Positions 22,925 through 35,311 of a stretch of DNA of 64,000 nucleotides are shown in pieces. The notes beneath the pieces are model-generated. The model saw nothing but the letters and a program-made list of their open reading frames with translations. It had not been told where the DNA came from and made no database searches. Source of the DNA: Saxidomus purpurata (lineage: Eukaryota; Mollusca; Bivalvia; Venerida; Veneridae); the NCBI GenBank assembly GCA_022818135.1, contig JAFMSR010000012.1, positions 28,763,387-28,827,386 on the forward strand, read 5' to 3'. The stretch's first letter is position 1. Every line of letters begins with the position of its first letter. The position numbers and the translations under genes were made by a program.

Positions 22925-24203
22925 ATAAGTATGCTAGACTTGCATTACAAGGTTTACAGCCAATGCGACTACTCAAGCTCTCACTGACTGCTGAAATGCA
23001 TTTTATTTTGCAGAATAATTATGTATTTTGAAGACATTTGGTATTATTCATCAGAAAATAGTGTTTTCATCAAAACATGCAGTTAAATAAAAGCAGTACA
23101 GACACATTCAGGGTGCTGAAAATAAAAATTAGCATGGTAAAATTTTGAACGTTACGTTTACAGCGCTAGGATCATAAGGTAACAAATTATCTACTATCAT
23201 GGTGAAATTTGACGGCCATTTTCTCCACTGCTGGTCCCGTATATTGAAATTAAGTAACCATGCATATATCTGCATTTAAGCTTGACAATTAACACAGTAT
23301 TAAATGTAAATTTGCACCGAAATTGCTCCAATTTGCATTCATATGTGCACATCAATATAGAAGTGATCGCCGTGACTTCACACAGCAATTTTGATTGCTG
23401 GTGAGCAATAACAGTTTTGTTTACAATAGTTGTGTATCAGAAAGGATTTTAAAATTTTTTTACAACTTTTTTGCTATCTATCTGAAGAATTTTTAAAATT
23501 CAAAAAGTTATGAAATGCTCTTGATACTCATATTTTCACATTAAAATATATCTTTTGAAAAAAATACTGTTTTTATTGACACCTGATTTTTCATAACGGC
23601 TTGTGGCTGCTATAACCATTAATGAAAATAGTGTCAGTTATGCACACGCCAATTTTTCATTTTGAATCTTAACAATAAAATAATGAATGAAGCGTATATT
23701 TTTTAACCTTTCTATTGATGAAAAACAAATTTAAATATCTTTTGTTTTAAGACAGTAACGGCTGTTAAAAGAACACCACTTACAATACAAAAAGGCAGGT
23801 TACTGACCGCTGCCCAGCGCATTTATCTCTTATCAATAAATACTATAGCGTAATACAATGTTTTGTTTGCAAGCACCATCATTCCTATTACACATTCGAT
23901 CATAATCCCCTTAAATTGACCAAGGGGTTCATTTTGAAATTTCATCAAACATATTAGAAAAGCTGTTTTCTTTTTTTCCAGACCTTCATAAAATGTGACA
24001 GTTACCAAATTAGCTATTTTAAATACGAAACAAGCTCTAAAATGAACCCAGGATCACATAGAAGCATTGGTCCCTGTGCTATATTTTGGTATAAGTATGC
24101 TAGATACATTTCCATAGAATTACATTATAAGGTTTTCAGCAAGTGCAACTACCCTAACTTCTCACAGACTGCTGAAATGCATTTTGTTTTGCACAATCAT
24201 CCT
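22925..24203 (+). repeat. Direct repeat pair about 1.17 kb apart in a DDX1 intron
   Basis: About 22925-23025 and 24092-24203 share TATAAGTATGCTAGA, TTACA(A/T)(G/A)AGGTTT-like and GACTGCTGAAATGCATTTT. The copies are about 100-110 bp and imperfect. The intervening 1.1 kb has no gene. It could be a small local duplication or the worn ends of an inserted element. Confidence 0.6.
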
Positions 24204-24543
24204 AGGCCCACATAAAACTTTATGCCATTAATTTGGAGCTGAATGATGACACCTCTTTTTTCGGGGCACTTTTAGTGGTCACCAACCAATGTCAGTATTT
24301 TCAGTTACCAATTATTTCAGTTGTAATTTATATCACAGTTTTTTCTCTCCTCATTTAAATTGTGATGTATCATACAGCGATTATTTCAAAAGAACTATTT
24401 TACATATGTATCCGATTATTTTTAGCCATTCAGCAATCAAAAACATAGTGTAGGTGCTTCCGTTTCTAATTTATTTAGCATACTTATACCAATTATCTGT
24501 ATACCGAAGTTTTATCACAAAAATATTTTTGTTTATGTTTCAG

Positions 24544-24586
24544 AATGGGTTTGGCTATTTCTCTGGTGGCTTCTGTCAAGGAGAAG
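24544..24586 (+). CDS. DDX1: DDX1 exon D (short exon after motif VI)
   Basis: After completing the split arginine codon, this 43-bp exon encodes MGLAISLVASVKEK, matching the DDX1 segment directly after motif VI. The acceptor is TTATGTTTCAG and the donor AAG|GTAAAT. It ends in phase 0. Exon size and phase fit perfectly between exons C and E, and the short length explains why it is easily missed. Confidence 0.95.
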
Positions 24587-26009
24587 GTAAATATAGTTAC
24601 AGATTTACAAATAATTCAGGCTACCAAAGTGAAGTGCAACCCTTAATTTCCCAACAGCACATACATGCCAAGATGTGTAAAAATAAGTTCCAGTTGGATC
24701 AGTCATGTTTAGAACTAAGTTGTGAGTTATTGCTTAGATGAAGTCATTTGGGCAGGCTGTTCCACTTGTTTTCTTATTAAGTTTGGTAAAGAACAATATT
24801 GCCATATCAAAACATTAGAAAATCTTGTACACACAAAGTAGTTTTGATCAAACTACCATAAGATCTTGACTTCTTTCAAATCTAGGTCAGATCACACCAA
24901 CTGCTGGGTTACTGTACTAACAACTTGAGACATGGGGAGGCTTTAATTTCAATAAGACCATCAAACTTTCCAAAACTTATGCCATATGTTTGCTGAAAAC
25001 TTGTTTATGTTTTCATTTTCTTTTGATTGTTTCCTTAGTCCTAGCTGACCCTGGAATATCTCCCTGGGTGAACTTGCCAAGTTGCAGGTTGAAGAAAGAC
25101 TGATCTGGGTACCAGACCCTAACTCTTTAAAGAATGGACCCTTTGGTTCTTTTAATGGCTGGTGTATGGCAATGATACACGTGAGACAACCTCTGACTTT
25201 CTAACCAGTTCATCTCTAGATGGGTGGGAAGGATATTTGAAAGAAAGCGAAGAATCACGAGCTAGATTTATGGAAAACTACAGAAGCTTTGTTGATCATT
25301 TTCAAGGCAAAATTGCCCAATTTATGTCCGAAGTCTTATTTCCCCACATTGTCACTCTTTGTGAAATGTTTACAGTTATATAGAGTTGGTGCCCTTGGAG
25401 TTTCAGTTAGAAGTTAAGGTCCTTTGAAAATTGAATGCAAAATTGATATGGCATTCCACCCCCAACCCCCGCCCCAAGGTATTGTCTTTAAAAAAAAAAA
25501 AATTCTTTTACCCAGTTTGTGCTAGGGGCAGCAAGCGCCCGCACTAGCTAATAGCATATTTTTCAGGCATATATGGCTGCTGCCCTTCCTATAGCCGTTG
25601 TTTCTAGGCATGTTTTTGAAGAAAATCCGACTGACAATTACTGATGTCGTGGCTACTACAAATTTAAGACATGTTTTGCAAATTCACATTTAAAGTAAAA
25701 CTCTGGGACTTTCGACAAGTATAGCACATTTTTTGTTGTTGATAATTTGAGACATGAAATCTGCTTTTAGCGCTAAAAACAATTCTCTATAAAATCACAT
25801 CAGTTCTTAAGTGCAGTGACTATAATAGATTAACAAAATACAGTGGGTGAAGATTCAGCATCAAGAAAATAAAAGAAAAAATCTCCTTATAGCAATACAT
25901 AAATTGTTTGCAGATGACTCATTTCTTGATGGGTGATGCAATAGTCTACACCTCCCTATCAGTAGCATGTTTTAACCATTTTATTTACGAATGTTTTTAC
26001 CAACTGTAG
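24587..26009. other. DDX1 intron
   Basis: No gene seen. It contains a poly-A run near 25490 and a C-rich stretch CCACCCCCAACCCCCGCCCC at about 25457. A 73-codon frame at 25162-25383 does not match DDX1 and is not supported by splice sites. Confidence 0.55.
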
Positions 26010-26108
26010 GTGTGGTACCACTCTAACTGTAACAACAGGGGACGTGGGTGTTACAACACTAACCTAACTGACAGAGGTGGATGCTGTATCTGGTACAATG
26101 AACCTCAG
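26010..26108 (+). CDS. DDX1: DDX1 exon E (C-terminal Cys-rich WYH/GCYNT region)
   Basis: The exon encodes [17 protein letters not shown] followed by [16 protein letters not shown]. It matches the conserved DDX1 C-terminal segment WYH...RG-GCYNT...GGC-IWYNE, which is specific to DDX1 among DEAD-box proteins. The acceptor is CCAACTGTAG and the donor CAG|GTCAGT. It is 33 codons in phase 0. The last one or two exons of DDX1 (after WYNE) should follow but are not visible before the N gap. Confidence 0.96.
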
Positions 26109-26647
26109 GTCAGTATTGGATAACTTATTAACCACGTTGACGTTCAAATTAATTGTTAAATCTTTAATGTCCCCGAAGACAACTTTCATGAGTTTCCCGG
26201 GTTGGAGGGTCATGGACAATTTAAGACGGAACAACAGAGCATCCAATATTACCATTTTTATAAAGAAGAATGACATAAAAGAATTTAACATTAAAAGTAA
26301 CAGCATTTATGAACAAACATTTTTATATCCATGAATTAGTTTGAATTTGTTGTCTGCCTCAAAGTCTGTTGGAAATTTGTATGAGCATAAAAACCCGACC
26401 CAATATGTGTCTCACACTCTGTAGAAATTGTCAGTTGTGTTCTCTCAAATTGCTGGAGAGATATTGCTTTTGACGTGTCACAAAATCACTTTACACATAA
26501 TCAGAAAGGAATCATTACTGCCTTGTGGCTAATTTTGTGAGAATATGGGACACAGAATTGTCAGATATTTGAAACAGGTTTGTCTTTTAATCTGGATAAT
26601 GCAGTGGTATATTAGAGCAGTTGCTCATTGAAAATGTTGTAACTGCA
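26109..26647. other. DDX1 intron up to the scaffold gap
   Basis: No exon recognised. DDX1 continues past this point in other animals, so the final exons are expected in or beyond the gap. Confidence 0.6.
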
Positions 26648-27147
26648 NNNNNNNNNNNNNNNNNNNNNNNNNNNNNNNNNNNNNNNNNNNNNNNNNNNNN
26701 NNNNNNNNNNNNNNNNNNNNNNNNNNNNNNNNNNNNNNNNNNNNNNNNNNNNNNNNNNNNNNNNNNNNNNNNNNNNNNNNNNNNNNNNNNNNNNNNNNNN
26801 NNNNNNNNNNNNNNNNNNNNNNNNNNNNNNNNNNNNNNNNNNNNNNNNNNNNNNNNNNNNNNNNNNNNNNNNNNNNNNNNNNNNNNNNNNNNNNNNNNNN
26901 NNNNNNNNNNNNNNNNNNNNNNNNNNNNNNNNNNNNNNNNNNNNNNNNNNNNNNNNNNNNNNNNNNNNNNNNNNNNNNNNNNNNNNNNNNNNNNNNNNNN
27001 NNNNNNNNNNNNNNNNNNNNNNNNNNNNNNNNNNNNNNNNNNNNNNNNNNNNNNNNNNNNNNNNNNNNNNNNNNNNNNNNNNNNNNNNNNNNNNNNNNNN
27101 NNNNNNNNNNNNNNNNNNNNNNNNNNNNNNNNNNNNNNNNNNNNNNN
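26648..27147. other. Assembly gap, exactly 500 N
   Basis: A run of exactly 500 N suggests a placeholder of unknown true size. Frames reported across it are meaningless. It falls where the last DDX1 exons are expected, and tandem duplications start immediately on its right side. Confidence 0.99.
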
Positions 27148-27490
27148 GAATACATTTTTACTTTGAAACCTTACCAAAAAGAAAGAAATGTCTACTGAAA
27201 TAGGCAAACACATACTGTTAATCACCACAATTGATATGCCACATTACTAATTGCTTAAGACAGGTGACCGCTTAACGAGGTTTAATACTAAACACAGGTC
27301 CGACAGCAATAGGATCGTACCATTATTACTTTGAAACCTAACCAATAAAGAAAGAAATGTCTACTGAAGTAGGTAAATACATACTGTTAATCACCGCAAT
27401 AGATATACCACATTTCTAATTGCTTAAGACAGGTGACCCCTTGATGAGGTTTACTACTAAATACAGGTCCGACTGAAATCGGATCGTACT
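27148..27490. repeat. Two-copy tandem duplication, unit about 170 bp
   Basis: The unit with ACTTTGAAACCT, AAAGAAAGAAATGTCTACTG, CATACTGTTAATCACC and TTGCTTAAGACAGGTGACC occurs twice in a row (27160 and 27330 approximately). Each ends near ACAGGTCCGAC. More copies may continue into the N gap. Confidence 0.85.
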
Positions 27491-27559
27491 ATAATTCAAG
27501 TGATGATTTTTCCAACAAGGGAAACGTAGAATATTCAAGAAGAAAAAGACCAATGTATA

Positions 27560-27850
27560 TGTACGTGTATATACAGTAAATGTTTCTTGAATGAGTGAAA
27601 AGAAAGGAAAAACAAAATAAAAATAAAAACATAAATCGATGAAGAGGCAAAGCAGAGAACTTAAGGGGAAAATACTCATTAACTGTTAACGTATATAATG
27701 TTTGACAATTTATTTACTTTTTAAAACGCAGTATATATTTTCCTTAGATGAGTTAAAAGAAAGGAAAAAAACAAAAGAAAAATAAGTACAAAAATCGATA
27801 AAGAAGTTGAGGGGGAAATACGTATATAGTGTTTGACCATTTATTTACAT
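27560..27850. repeat. Second local duplication, unit about 150 bp
   Basis: ATGAGTGAAAAGAAAGGAAAA and ATGAGTTAAAAGAAAGGAAAA-like copies are each followed by A-rich sequence with AATCGATGAAGA/AATCGATAAAGA. A GTATATA(A/G)TGTTTGAC(A/C)ATT segment follows with TTATTTAC in both copies (about 27690 and 27822). Confidence 0.75.
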
Positions 27851-28083
27851 AACTAATAAAAACAATTTATACGAATGAAAACGTAGTATATAGACAATTT
27901 TAGATTATGGATCCTAGCAACAATCTTCAACTGCTGATGATGACACACATCGACTTATGGGGCTAATAGCACGTCATTTTATCTCAGACATGCTAAAAAA
28001 TAATTTCACGGTCGTCGGGAAAATCGTAAATAGAAACCAGACTTTATCCGAAAAAAAGCAATGTATAAGCAAAATAAGTTAAA

Positions 28084-28373
28084 TGCAGCACTACACACAA
28101 AAGGTTATGCTAAATACATCTTAAATTCACAAACGTATCGTCATCACCATCGTCATCATCATCATCATTCTTTTAAACTTCAAAACGAAGGAGACTTAGA
28201 TAATGCAGCACTATATACATAAGGTTATGCTAAATCACCCAATATATACAGTTGAAAAAGATTACATATGTTTTCTACATACATATAGTTATGCTAAATA
28301 AATCTTAATTTCACCCTCATATTTTCATCGTCGTCATCATCATCATCATCGTCATCGTCGTCGTCGTCATCGT

Positions 28374-28417
<44 letters not shown>

Positions 28418-28790
28418 TAATCGTAAACTTCAATCATGAATTGTGCAACACTATTCATCATCATCATTTTAAACTTCAAAACAAAGGTGACTTAAATAAT
28501 GCAGCACTACATGCATATAATGTTATGTTAAATAATCTTAACTTCCCAATATATACAATTGACAATGTTTACGTATGTCTTTTACATACATATAGTTATG
28601 CTAAATAAATCTTAACTTCACCCTCATATTTTCATCATCATCATAATCATCAACATCATCAAAATCATCAACAACAACATAATCATGAACTTCAATCATG
28701 AATAGTGCAACACTACATACATAAATCTTAATTTCACACATGGTGACTAGAATATGTGTACTATCATATGAAGCTGACAATTTAACAAAC
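28084..28790. repeat. About 300-bp tandem duplication carrying trinucleotide tracts
   Basis: Two copies share TTTTAAACTTCAAAAC, ATAATGCAGCACTA, ACATACATATAGTTATGCTA and CACCCTCATATTTTCATC, at about 28172 and 28467. Each runs into a (CAT/CGT)n tract. In the first copy this becomes (CGT)n, (CAT)n and then (CAG)n at about 28322-28415. A partial copy starts at 28084. The apparent poly-Asp/poly-Ala frame on the minus strand is a translation of this tract. Confidence 0.85.
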
Positions 28791-31700
28791 ATTTACTTCA
28801 AAGCAACACGTACATGTCAGTATACGTTCGTTGTCCATATTTTTTTCAACTAATATGAACTGACGCGTCGTCAAAGGTGTTAAGAAAATTTCTAGATTAA
28901 ATGCTTCATTATGAGGTTATTTCCAATTTTGAAATAACAAGAAAATTATAACTTAACAGTTATATGAGACGATTACTGTATTACATTACAGTGTACAGAA
29001 TAATGGCCACGGCTGTACTTCAACAGGCTGAGCATATCTCCCGATTGGGGTATATACCCCAAATGAGCTAAAACAGCCCGATGGCACTAAAACGTTAACA
29101 ATCGAAAAGTACAATTTTTTAAATAACGTTTTTTTTTTCAAAGAAAAAGCGCAAGTTAAATTTTCACAGAATATTTATCTGATCTATACAGACCTGATAA
29201 AAACGTAACTTTCTGGTTTTCCAGCTGGTAAAAAAAATAAAATTTCACCAACAAGATATTGACATGAAATTTGCCTTACAATAATTTAAACATACTCAGT
29301 ACACTGAAAAAAGTAACATGCGCTTTTTCCTAACAAAATATATTAAAAAAATTGTATTTTTCTATTGTTCTTTCCTGCGTATTCATTATTTAAAAATGAC
29401 GTCATCTTACGTATACCACCGCTCTATCTCCCATAACTAACTTACTGTTACTGCATGGAAAAACAGACTAAAAATTATGTAGTCTGACAGGGATTTAATT
29501 TTTCGTAACTACCACCATTTTGGCTTTTTTGTACAAGTCAACATGTTTGGTTCGGACTGAATTGCTTCATTGTCCGGCTGACTTTGTTTATAATTATGAG
29601 TGAAAACATTAAATTATATTCAAACCTTTCAAATAAAACCTGAAAACCAAGCGAAATTGACTGATAAACGGAAAATCAACAGTTGTCAAACTTTGACACT
29701 TGTTTTTGTACTGATAAATTACGGCTTTCGGATAATTTGCGGGTTTTCCCCGAGGTATAAAGGTCTTAATTAAATATTCAAATTAGACTGTTTTCCGGCA
29801 ATTCCGTTTTTAATCATTTCTAAAGCGAAATAAATCGGTACCATTCTTGGGCTGATTTAGCGCTTCATAAATATTCATTAGATTCATTCAAGGGACGCAA
29901 CTCTAATTGATTGCTAATGTAGGTCATCACCGTGGTCGCTATTATAAAGCCCAAAAATCGTTAATACAAACAGGCTATACTCTGTAGCCACAACGCTATC
30001 AATATATCAATAATATAGTTTCTTCGGCCATTCATAAAAATACAACAACTCAACTAAGAAGATCGATAGAACGAATTCTAGTGGATTTCCGATTCCAATA
30101 TGGCGACTGTTCCACACCAAAATAATAACAAAAGCGCGAAACTGACGTCATACTCCATACGTGCTATAACATTGTAGCGACTAACTACTGGCTTCGGCAG
30201 ATAACACTTCATTGCATCGAACAAATAAAATAGAAACACGCATGCGCTACACTGACGTCATATATATCAGCTATTTCAGAATCCTTAACCGGTATAATAA
30301 AATACAAGTTAAACTCTGATACTACAAATGTACTACGTATCGCATCGGCCCTAAAAACAAAGCTTTCATGTAAATATTTTGAAATGGGAGATTCAAATAA
30401 ACTTTACAGACTTTATAACAGAGACAAATATATTCATATTCTAGGTTTATGTAAAGCAAGTACTAGACTATCTGGTGTGTGCATCCACAATTTACAGTTT
30501 CTCATTTTCAGTGTATTATTTATGACTTAAAAATAACAAAAACATATTCATGAAAAAGCATTTAATAATCTTTACGCTCTATCCCTTTTTTCATTCAGCG
30601 TTAATTAAGACAAAGTTAACGCAGCAATATTATGCTATGTTTTTCGAAATGTTCAGTTAAAGAGTTTCTTCGAATATACAATACTATTCCTACCTCTATC
30701 CTCACATAACCGTTTCCAGTCAACATGTTTGTAAACAAACGAACGCACATTTTCACGACTATTGACAAGTTTCGTTTTTTAAAAGTGCATCCCGACCAAT
30801 AAGTTAACTTTGGCTACCCGTCAGTTTATTGCTGTTAACCAGTCTCAGACTGATTACATGGAATATAAACCAGTCTGATAAAAGTAGAAATTGCACCCTT
30901 ACCATTTAGTTAACTATGTAAGTTTATTGCTGTAAACTAGTCTGAAAACATGAAATGTACACAAGTCTGATACAAATAGATTGTCAGTGACTGTACATTG
31001 ATACTTCGATTCAAAAACAAACTGAAGTATGATTGTAATTGTATGTTAAAAAAAACTCGAGTCATATAAATGTAATGGATCCACATTACCCGATATTGGA
31101 AGATAACGGCATTTTTGACCGAAATCGGTTTTTATACTGGCTGAACAATAGTTTTCACTACTTTTCAAACGCATACATCAGTATATAAAATAATTTAACG
31201 TTTACATAGATAAAATATATAAATATCGACTTTTGAAACTTTTAAAGCTACACGTATAAAATGAACAGGAAATTAAAACATTCTTCATCGTACCTTACTA
31301 GGCGATTTTTCATAAACTTTTTGTTCAAAGAACTACTTCACTTGCATGTTACATTTTCCAACCCCGTATTAAGTATAGCGGACCGTTTCTGCGGCCCACA
31401 ATAACATGTCACCCTTTAAATGATTTTTTTCTGATAGTTAATTTAATCTGTTACATGTATTAAGTTAAATTGTCTACCCATCGTTTACTATACAATACAT
31501 AGTACAACGCCTAAATTGGGACAATTTTTATTGAAATTGTGGATGTTTATCTTCAATTTGTACAAAAAGCTATAACACTGTTAGAATCACAAACGGAAGA
31601 AAAAACAATCATTATCAAATTTAGTCATGTATTCTACATACATGTAAACATCAATAATTTCTGTTTTAAGGTTTTGTTTAACAGGTATGTATTTTTTATT

Positions 31701-32851
31701 TTTTGGATCAATTGATTTATTCAATCGGATCCAATGTTAACAGAGTATAGCTTCCTTACGGCCGAACTCTTTACATACAAACAAGTAGTTCCATATTCCG
31801 TTGTTACGAATTATACTGTCCTCTGTTTTAAAAATTATATAGTAACAGATCTAAATAATATCAAAACATTTCAAAATAGCAAAATAAATTATTATATTGT
31901 TGTTTTTCTTATAATTTGTAACTTAAATCAACGCGGTATCTGTTCTGTATAGAACTATTTTCCTACGCGGTTTTTATCGTCAGACCGGTGTGACATGAGA
32001 AATGTAAGACCCGTGAAATACGTATCGCTACACCAGACTTAATTCAGTGTTTCCACGAGAGCGCGTTTTCTGTGGTTTTGACGTACTCATTTTGTTAATG
32101 ACGCAACAGAAATAGCGAAGAGCGTCTTCTATGACGCAATTAAAATGTGTATGATCAAATTACTACAAAAACAACATTTCAAAACCTCTCAAAACGCTTC
32201 GAAATGCAAGATAAATTGTTGATAAAATACGCTTCCGGTATGGAATATGTATAATTTTGACCCTATTCCGTCGTCGTTGTCGTCTGATTTCGGATCGACC
32301 CGCATTTTGTACCATTGCGTTTTTGTGTGTGTTGAACTTGATTCTTATGATACCGTCATCATAGATCGTAGACGCACAACAAGAGATGGTCGACGAACCT
32401 TAATACGGGAAACAAAAACGTCTTTCTGGGTGATTTTAATGATCATTTTGTAGTCATTTCGATCAGACTGTCACTATTGAAAGGGGTTTAAGTGTGCCAA
32501 ATAATATCCAAGTTTAATGTCTATGGTTGAATGCACTTATGAAAAATTCACTTTGTGGACAAATTTGACTTTTGAGATGGAGTGACAAAATGGAAAGCAT
32601 CCAAAGAGAAACACCTGTTGTCTTGCCAACCCTTTGATTACCCACCATTTTGTGATGTATCACATGCAGTTTTACAGAAGTAAACTGAATAAAACTTCTT
32701 TAACACATAGTCATGCCTTTTATTTTTTCACAATAAAGAGTATGACCCTCGGAATTTCTAAATGACCCCCAAATTCTGATACAGGGAATTGGCACCCAGG
32801 GTCTTCCTCCTCCAAAATAAATATAACTTATTTGGGTAAAATTAAAACAAA
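28791..32851. other. 4-kb non-coding stretch
   Basis: I see no convincing exon on either strand. Several TGACGTCA-like words (about 29398, 30144, 30253) and palindromes such as GGGGTATATACCCC (29047) occur. Two short frames at 31734-31952 and 32247-32453 have no recognisable content. Regulatory DNA of the downstream lectin or the DDX1 3' flank could lie here, but nothing shows it. Confidence 0.5.
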
Positions 32852-33066
32852 ATTAAATAAAAAAAAAAAAAAAACCATAAAAATAAAACCCCAAAAATTA
32901 AAAAAAAAATAAAAAATTTTAAAAAAAAATTTTTTTTTTTTTTTTTTTTATAATAATATTTTCTTATTAAAATTAAAAAAAATAATAATAAAAAAAAATT
33001 TTAAAAAATAAAAAAAAAAAAAAAAAAAAAAAATATATTTTTAAAAAAAAAAAAAAAATTTTAAAA
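32852..33066. repeat. A/T homopolymer low-complexity tract
   Basis: About 215 bp made almost only of A and T runs, including uninterrupted T (about 32930-32949) and A runs (about 33009-33032). It is probably a region of poor base calling or consensus collapse rather than true sequence. Confidence 0.85.
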
Positions 33067-33600
33067 ATGAAAGGTCAAAATTTGTGGACAGTTGTGTCTC
33101 CAGTTTATAACTTTACTCGTGCAAGGGTTGTCCTGATATTCACACATGTATGTGTACAGTCTATGTTGTCCTGATATTTACACATGTATGTGTGCAGACT
33201 GTGTTGTTCAGAGACAATCGATCCTCCAGCACTTTCAGTCCTTTGATTCTACTTGCGCTCGAACGTTCCGTATTGCTACTCGAATACTTCCGAATGATCG
33301 ATCCGTCTGCTCGATTATTGTTTTATCGTTATACGTAATGTATGTCCGAACATTACGTAACATTTTAAAATGACCTGTAATGGATCACTTTAACCTGTAT
33401 ATTTGGTTTTGTTTTATACTTCTTTTAACGATAATTTTGGAATTAAATGAGATATTTTTCTCTGTTATGTTATGCAGACATATGCTACCACAATAACGTG
33501 CTAGAATTATGTTCTTTATCGTTCGGTATATAATTGTCAAAAGTAAACATGATTTCCCCTTTTGCCTACAAAAATAAGAAGTCAACGTTTACAGCTCCCT
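33067..33600. repeat. Short stretch with a 38-bp two-copy repeat
   Basis: GTTGTCCTGATATT(C/T)ACACA followed by TGTATGTGT occurs at 33127 and 33165. The remainder up to 33600 shows no gene. Confidence 0.7.
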
Positions 33601-35311
33601 TAGGCCATAGATAAAGTCTTGGTGATAAAACAATAATAGGCTATAGATAAAGTATTGGTGATAAAACAATAATAGGCTATAGATAAAGTCTTGGTGATAA
33701 AACAATAATAGGCCATAGATAAAGTCTTGGTGATAAAACAATAATAGGCTATAGATAAAGTCTTGGTGATAAAACATAATGGCTATAGATAAAGTCTTGG
33801 TGATAAAACATAATGGCCTAGATAAAGTCTTGGTGATAAAACAATAATAGGCTTAGATAAGTCTTGGTGATAAAACAATAATAGGCCAATAATATTACTA
33901 GATAAAGTCTTGGTGATAAAACAATAATGGCCATAGATAAAATCTTGGTGATAAAACAATAATAGGCTATAGATAAAGTCTTGGTGATAAAACAATAATA
34001 GGCTATAGATAAAGTCTTGGTGATAAAACAATAATAGGCCATAGATAAAGTATTGGTGATAAAACAATAATAGGCCATAGATAAAGTCTTGGTGATAAAA
34101 CAATAATAGGCTATAGATAAAGTCTTGGTGATAAAACAATAATAGGCTATAGATAAAGTCTTGGTGATAAAACAATAATAGGCTATAGATAAAGTCTTGG
34201 TGATAAAACTAATAGGCCATAGATAAAGTCTTGGTGATAAAACAATAATAGGCCTAGATAAAGTCTTGGTGATAAAACAATAATAGGCTATAGATAAAGT
34301 CTTGGTGATAAAACAATAATAGGCTATGATAAAGATTGGTGATAAAACAATAATAGGCTATAGATAAAGTCTTGGTGATAAAACAATAATAGGCTATAGA
34401 TAAAGTATTGGTGATAAAACAATAATAGGCTATAGATAAAGTATTGGTGATAAAACAATAATAGGCCATAGATAAAGTATTGGTGATAAAACAATAAAGG
34501 CCTAGATAAAGTATTGGTGATAAAACAATAATAGGCCATAGATAAAGTCTTGGTGATAAAACAATATAGGCTATAGTAAGTATTGGTGATAAAACTTAGG
34601 CTATAGATAAAGTCTTGGTGATAAAACAATAATAGGCTATAGATAAAGTCTTGGTGATAAAACAATAATGGCCATAGATAAAGTATTGGTGATAAAACAT
34701 AATAGGCTATGATAAAGTATTGGTGATAAAACAATAATAGGCCATAGATAAAGTATTGGTGATAAAACAATAATAGGCCTAGATAAAGTATTGGTGATAA
34801 AACTAATAGGCCATAGATAAAGTATTGGTGATAAAACAATAATAGGCTATAGATAAAGTATTGGTGATAAAACAATAATAGGCCATAGATAAAGTATTGG
34901 TGATAAAACAATAATAGGCCATAGATAAAGTATTGGTGATAAAACAATAATAGGCTATAGATAAAGTCTTGGTGATAAAACAATAATAGGCCATAGATAA
35001 AGTCTTGGTGATAAAACAATAATAGGCCATAGATAAAGTATTGGTGATAAAACAATAATAGGCCATAGATAAAGTATTGGTGATAAAACAATAATAGGCT
35101 ATAGATAAAGTATTGGTGATAAAACAATAATAGGCTATAGATAAAGTCTTGGTGATAAAACAATAATAGGCCATAGATAAAGTATTGGTGATAAAACAAT
35201 AATAGGCCATAGATAAAGTCTTGGTGATAAAACAATAATAGGCTATAGATAAAGTATTGGTGATAAAACAATAATAGGCTATAGATAAAGTATTGGTGAT
35301 AAAACAATAAT
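33601..35311. repeat. 36-bp minisatellite, about 47 copies
   Basis: The unit contains GATAAAGTCTTGGTGATAAA followed by ACAATAATAGGCTATA. Two positions vary independently: GTCTT or GTATT, and GGCTATAG or GGCCATAG. All four combinations occur. GTCTT dominates the first 800 bp, while GTATT becomes frequent after about 34340. Units with small deletions (for example near 33820-33900, 34200, 34570-34600 and 34680) break the period. Because 36 is divisible by three, two minus-strand frames stay open for up to 327 codons. These encode hydrophobic 12-residue repeats around FYHQDFIY. I take them as by-products. Confidence 0.97.

Noticed and set aside
26587..27228. Open frames of 176-213 codons on both strands
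   Set aside because: They consist almost entirely of N from the scaffold gap.
28294..28479. Minus-strand frame with poly-Asp and poly-Ala runs
   Set aside because: It is a direct translation of the (CAT/CGT/CAG)n tract inside a tandem duplication. The neighbouring copy gives a different peptide.
34324..35307. 327-codon minus-strand gene
   Set aside because: The period of 36 bp keeps frames open automatically, a second frame is open over the same stretch, and the codons show no coding-type variation.
33601..35311. CRISPR-like array (regular 36-bp repeat)
   Set aside because: Units are directly contiguous with no unique spacers and the context is an animal genome. It is a minisatellite.
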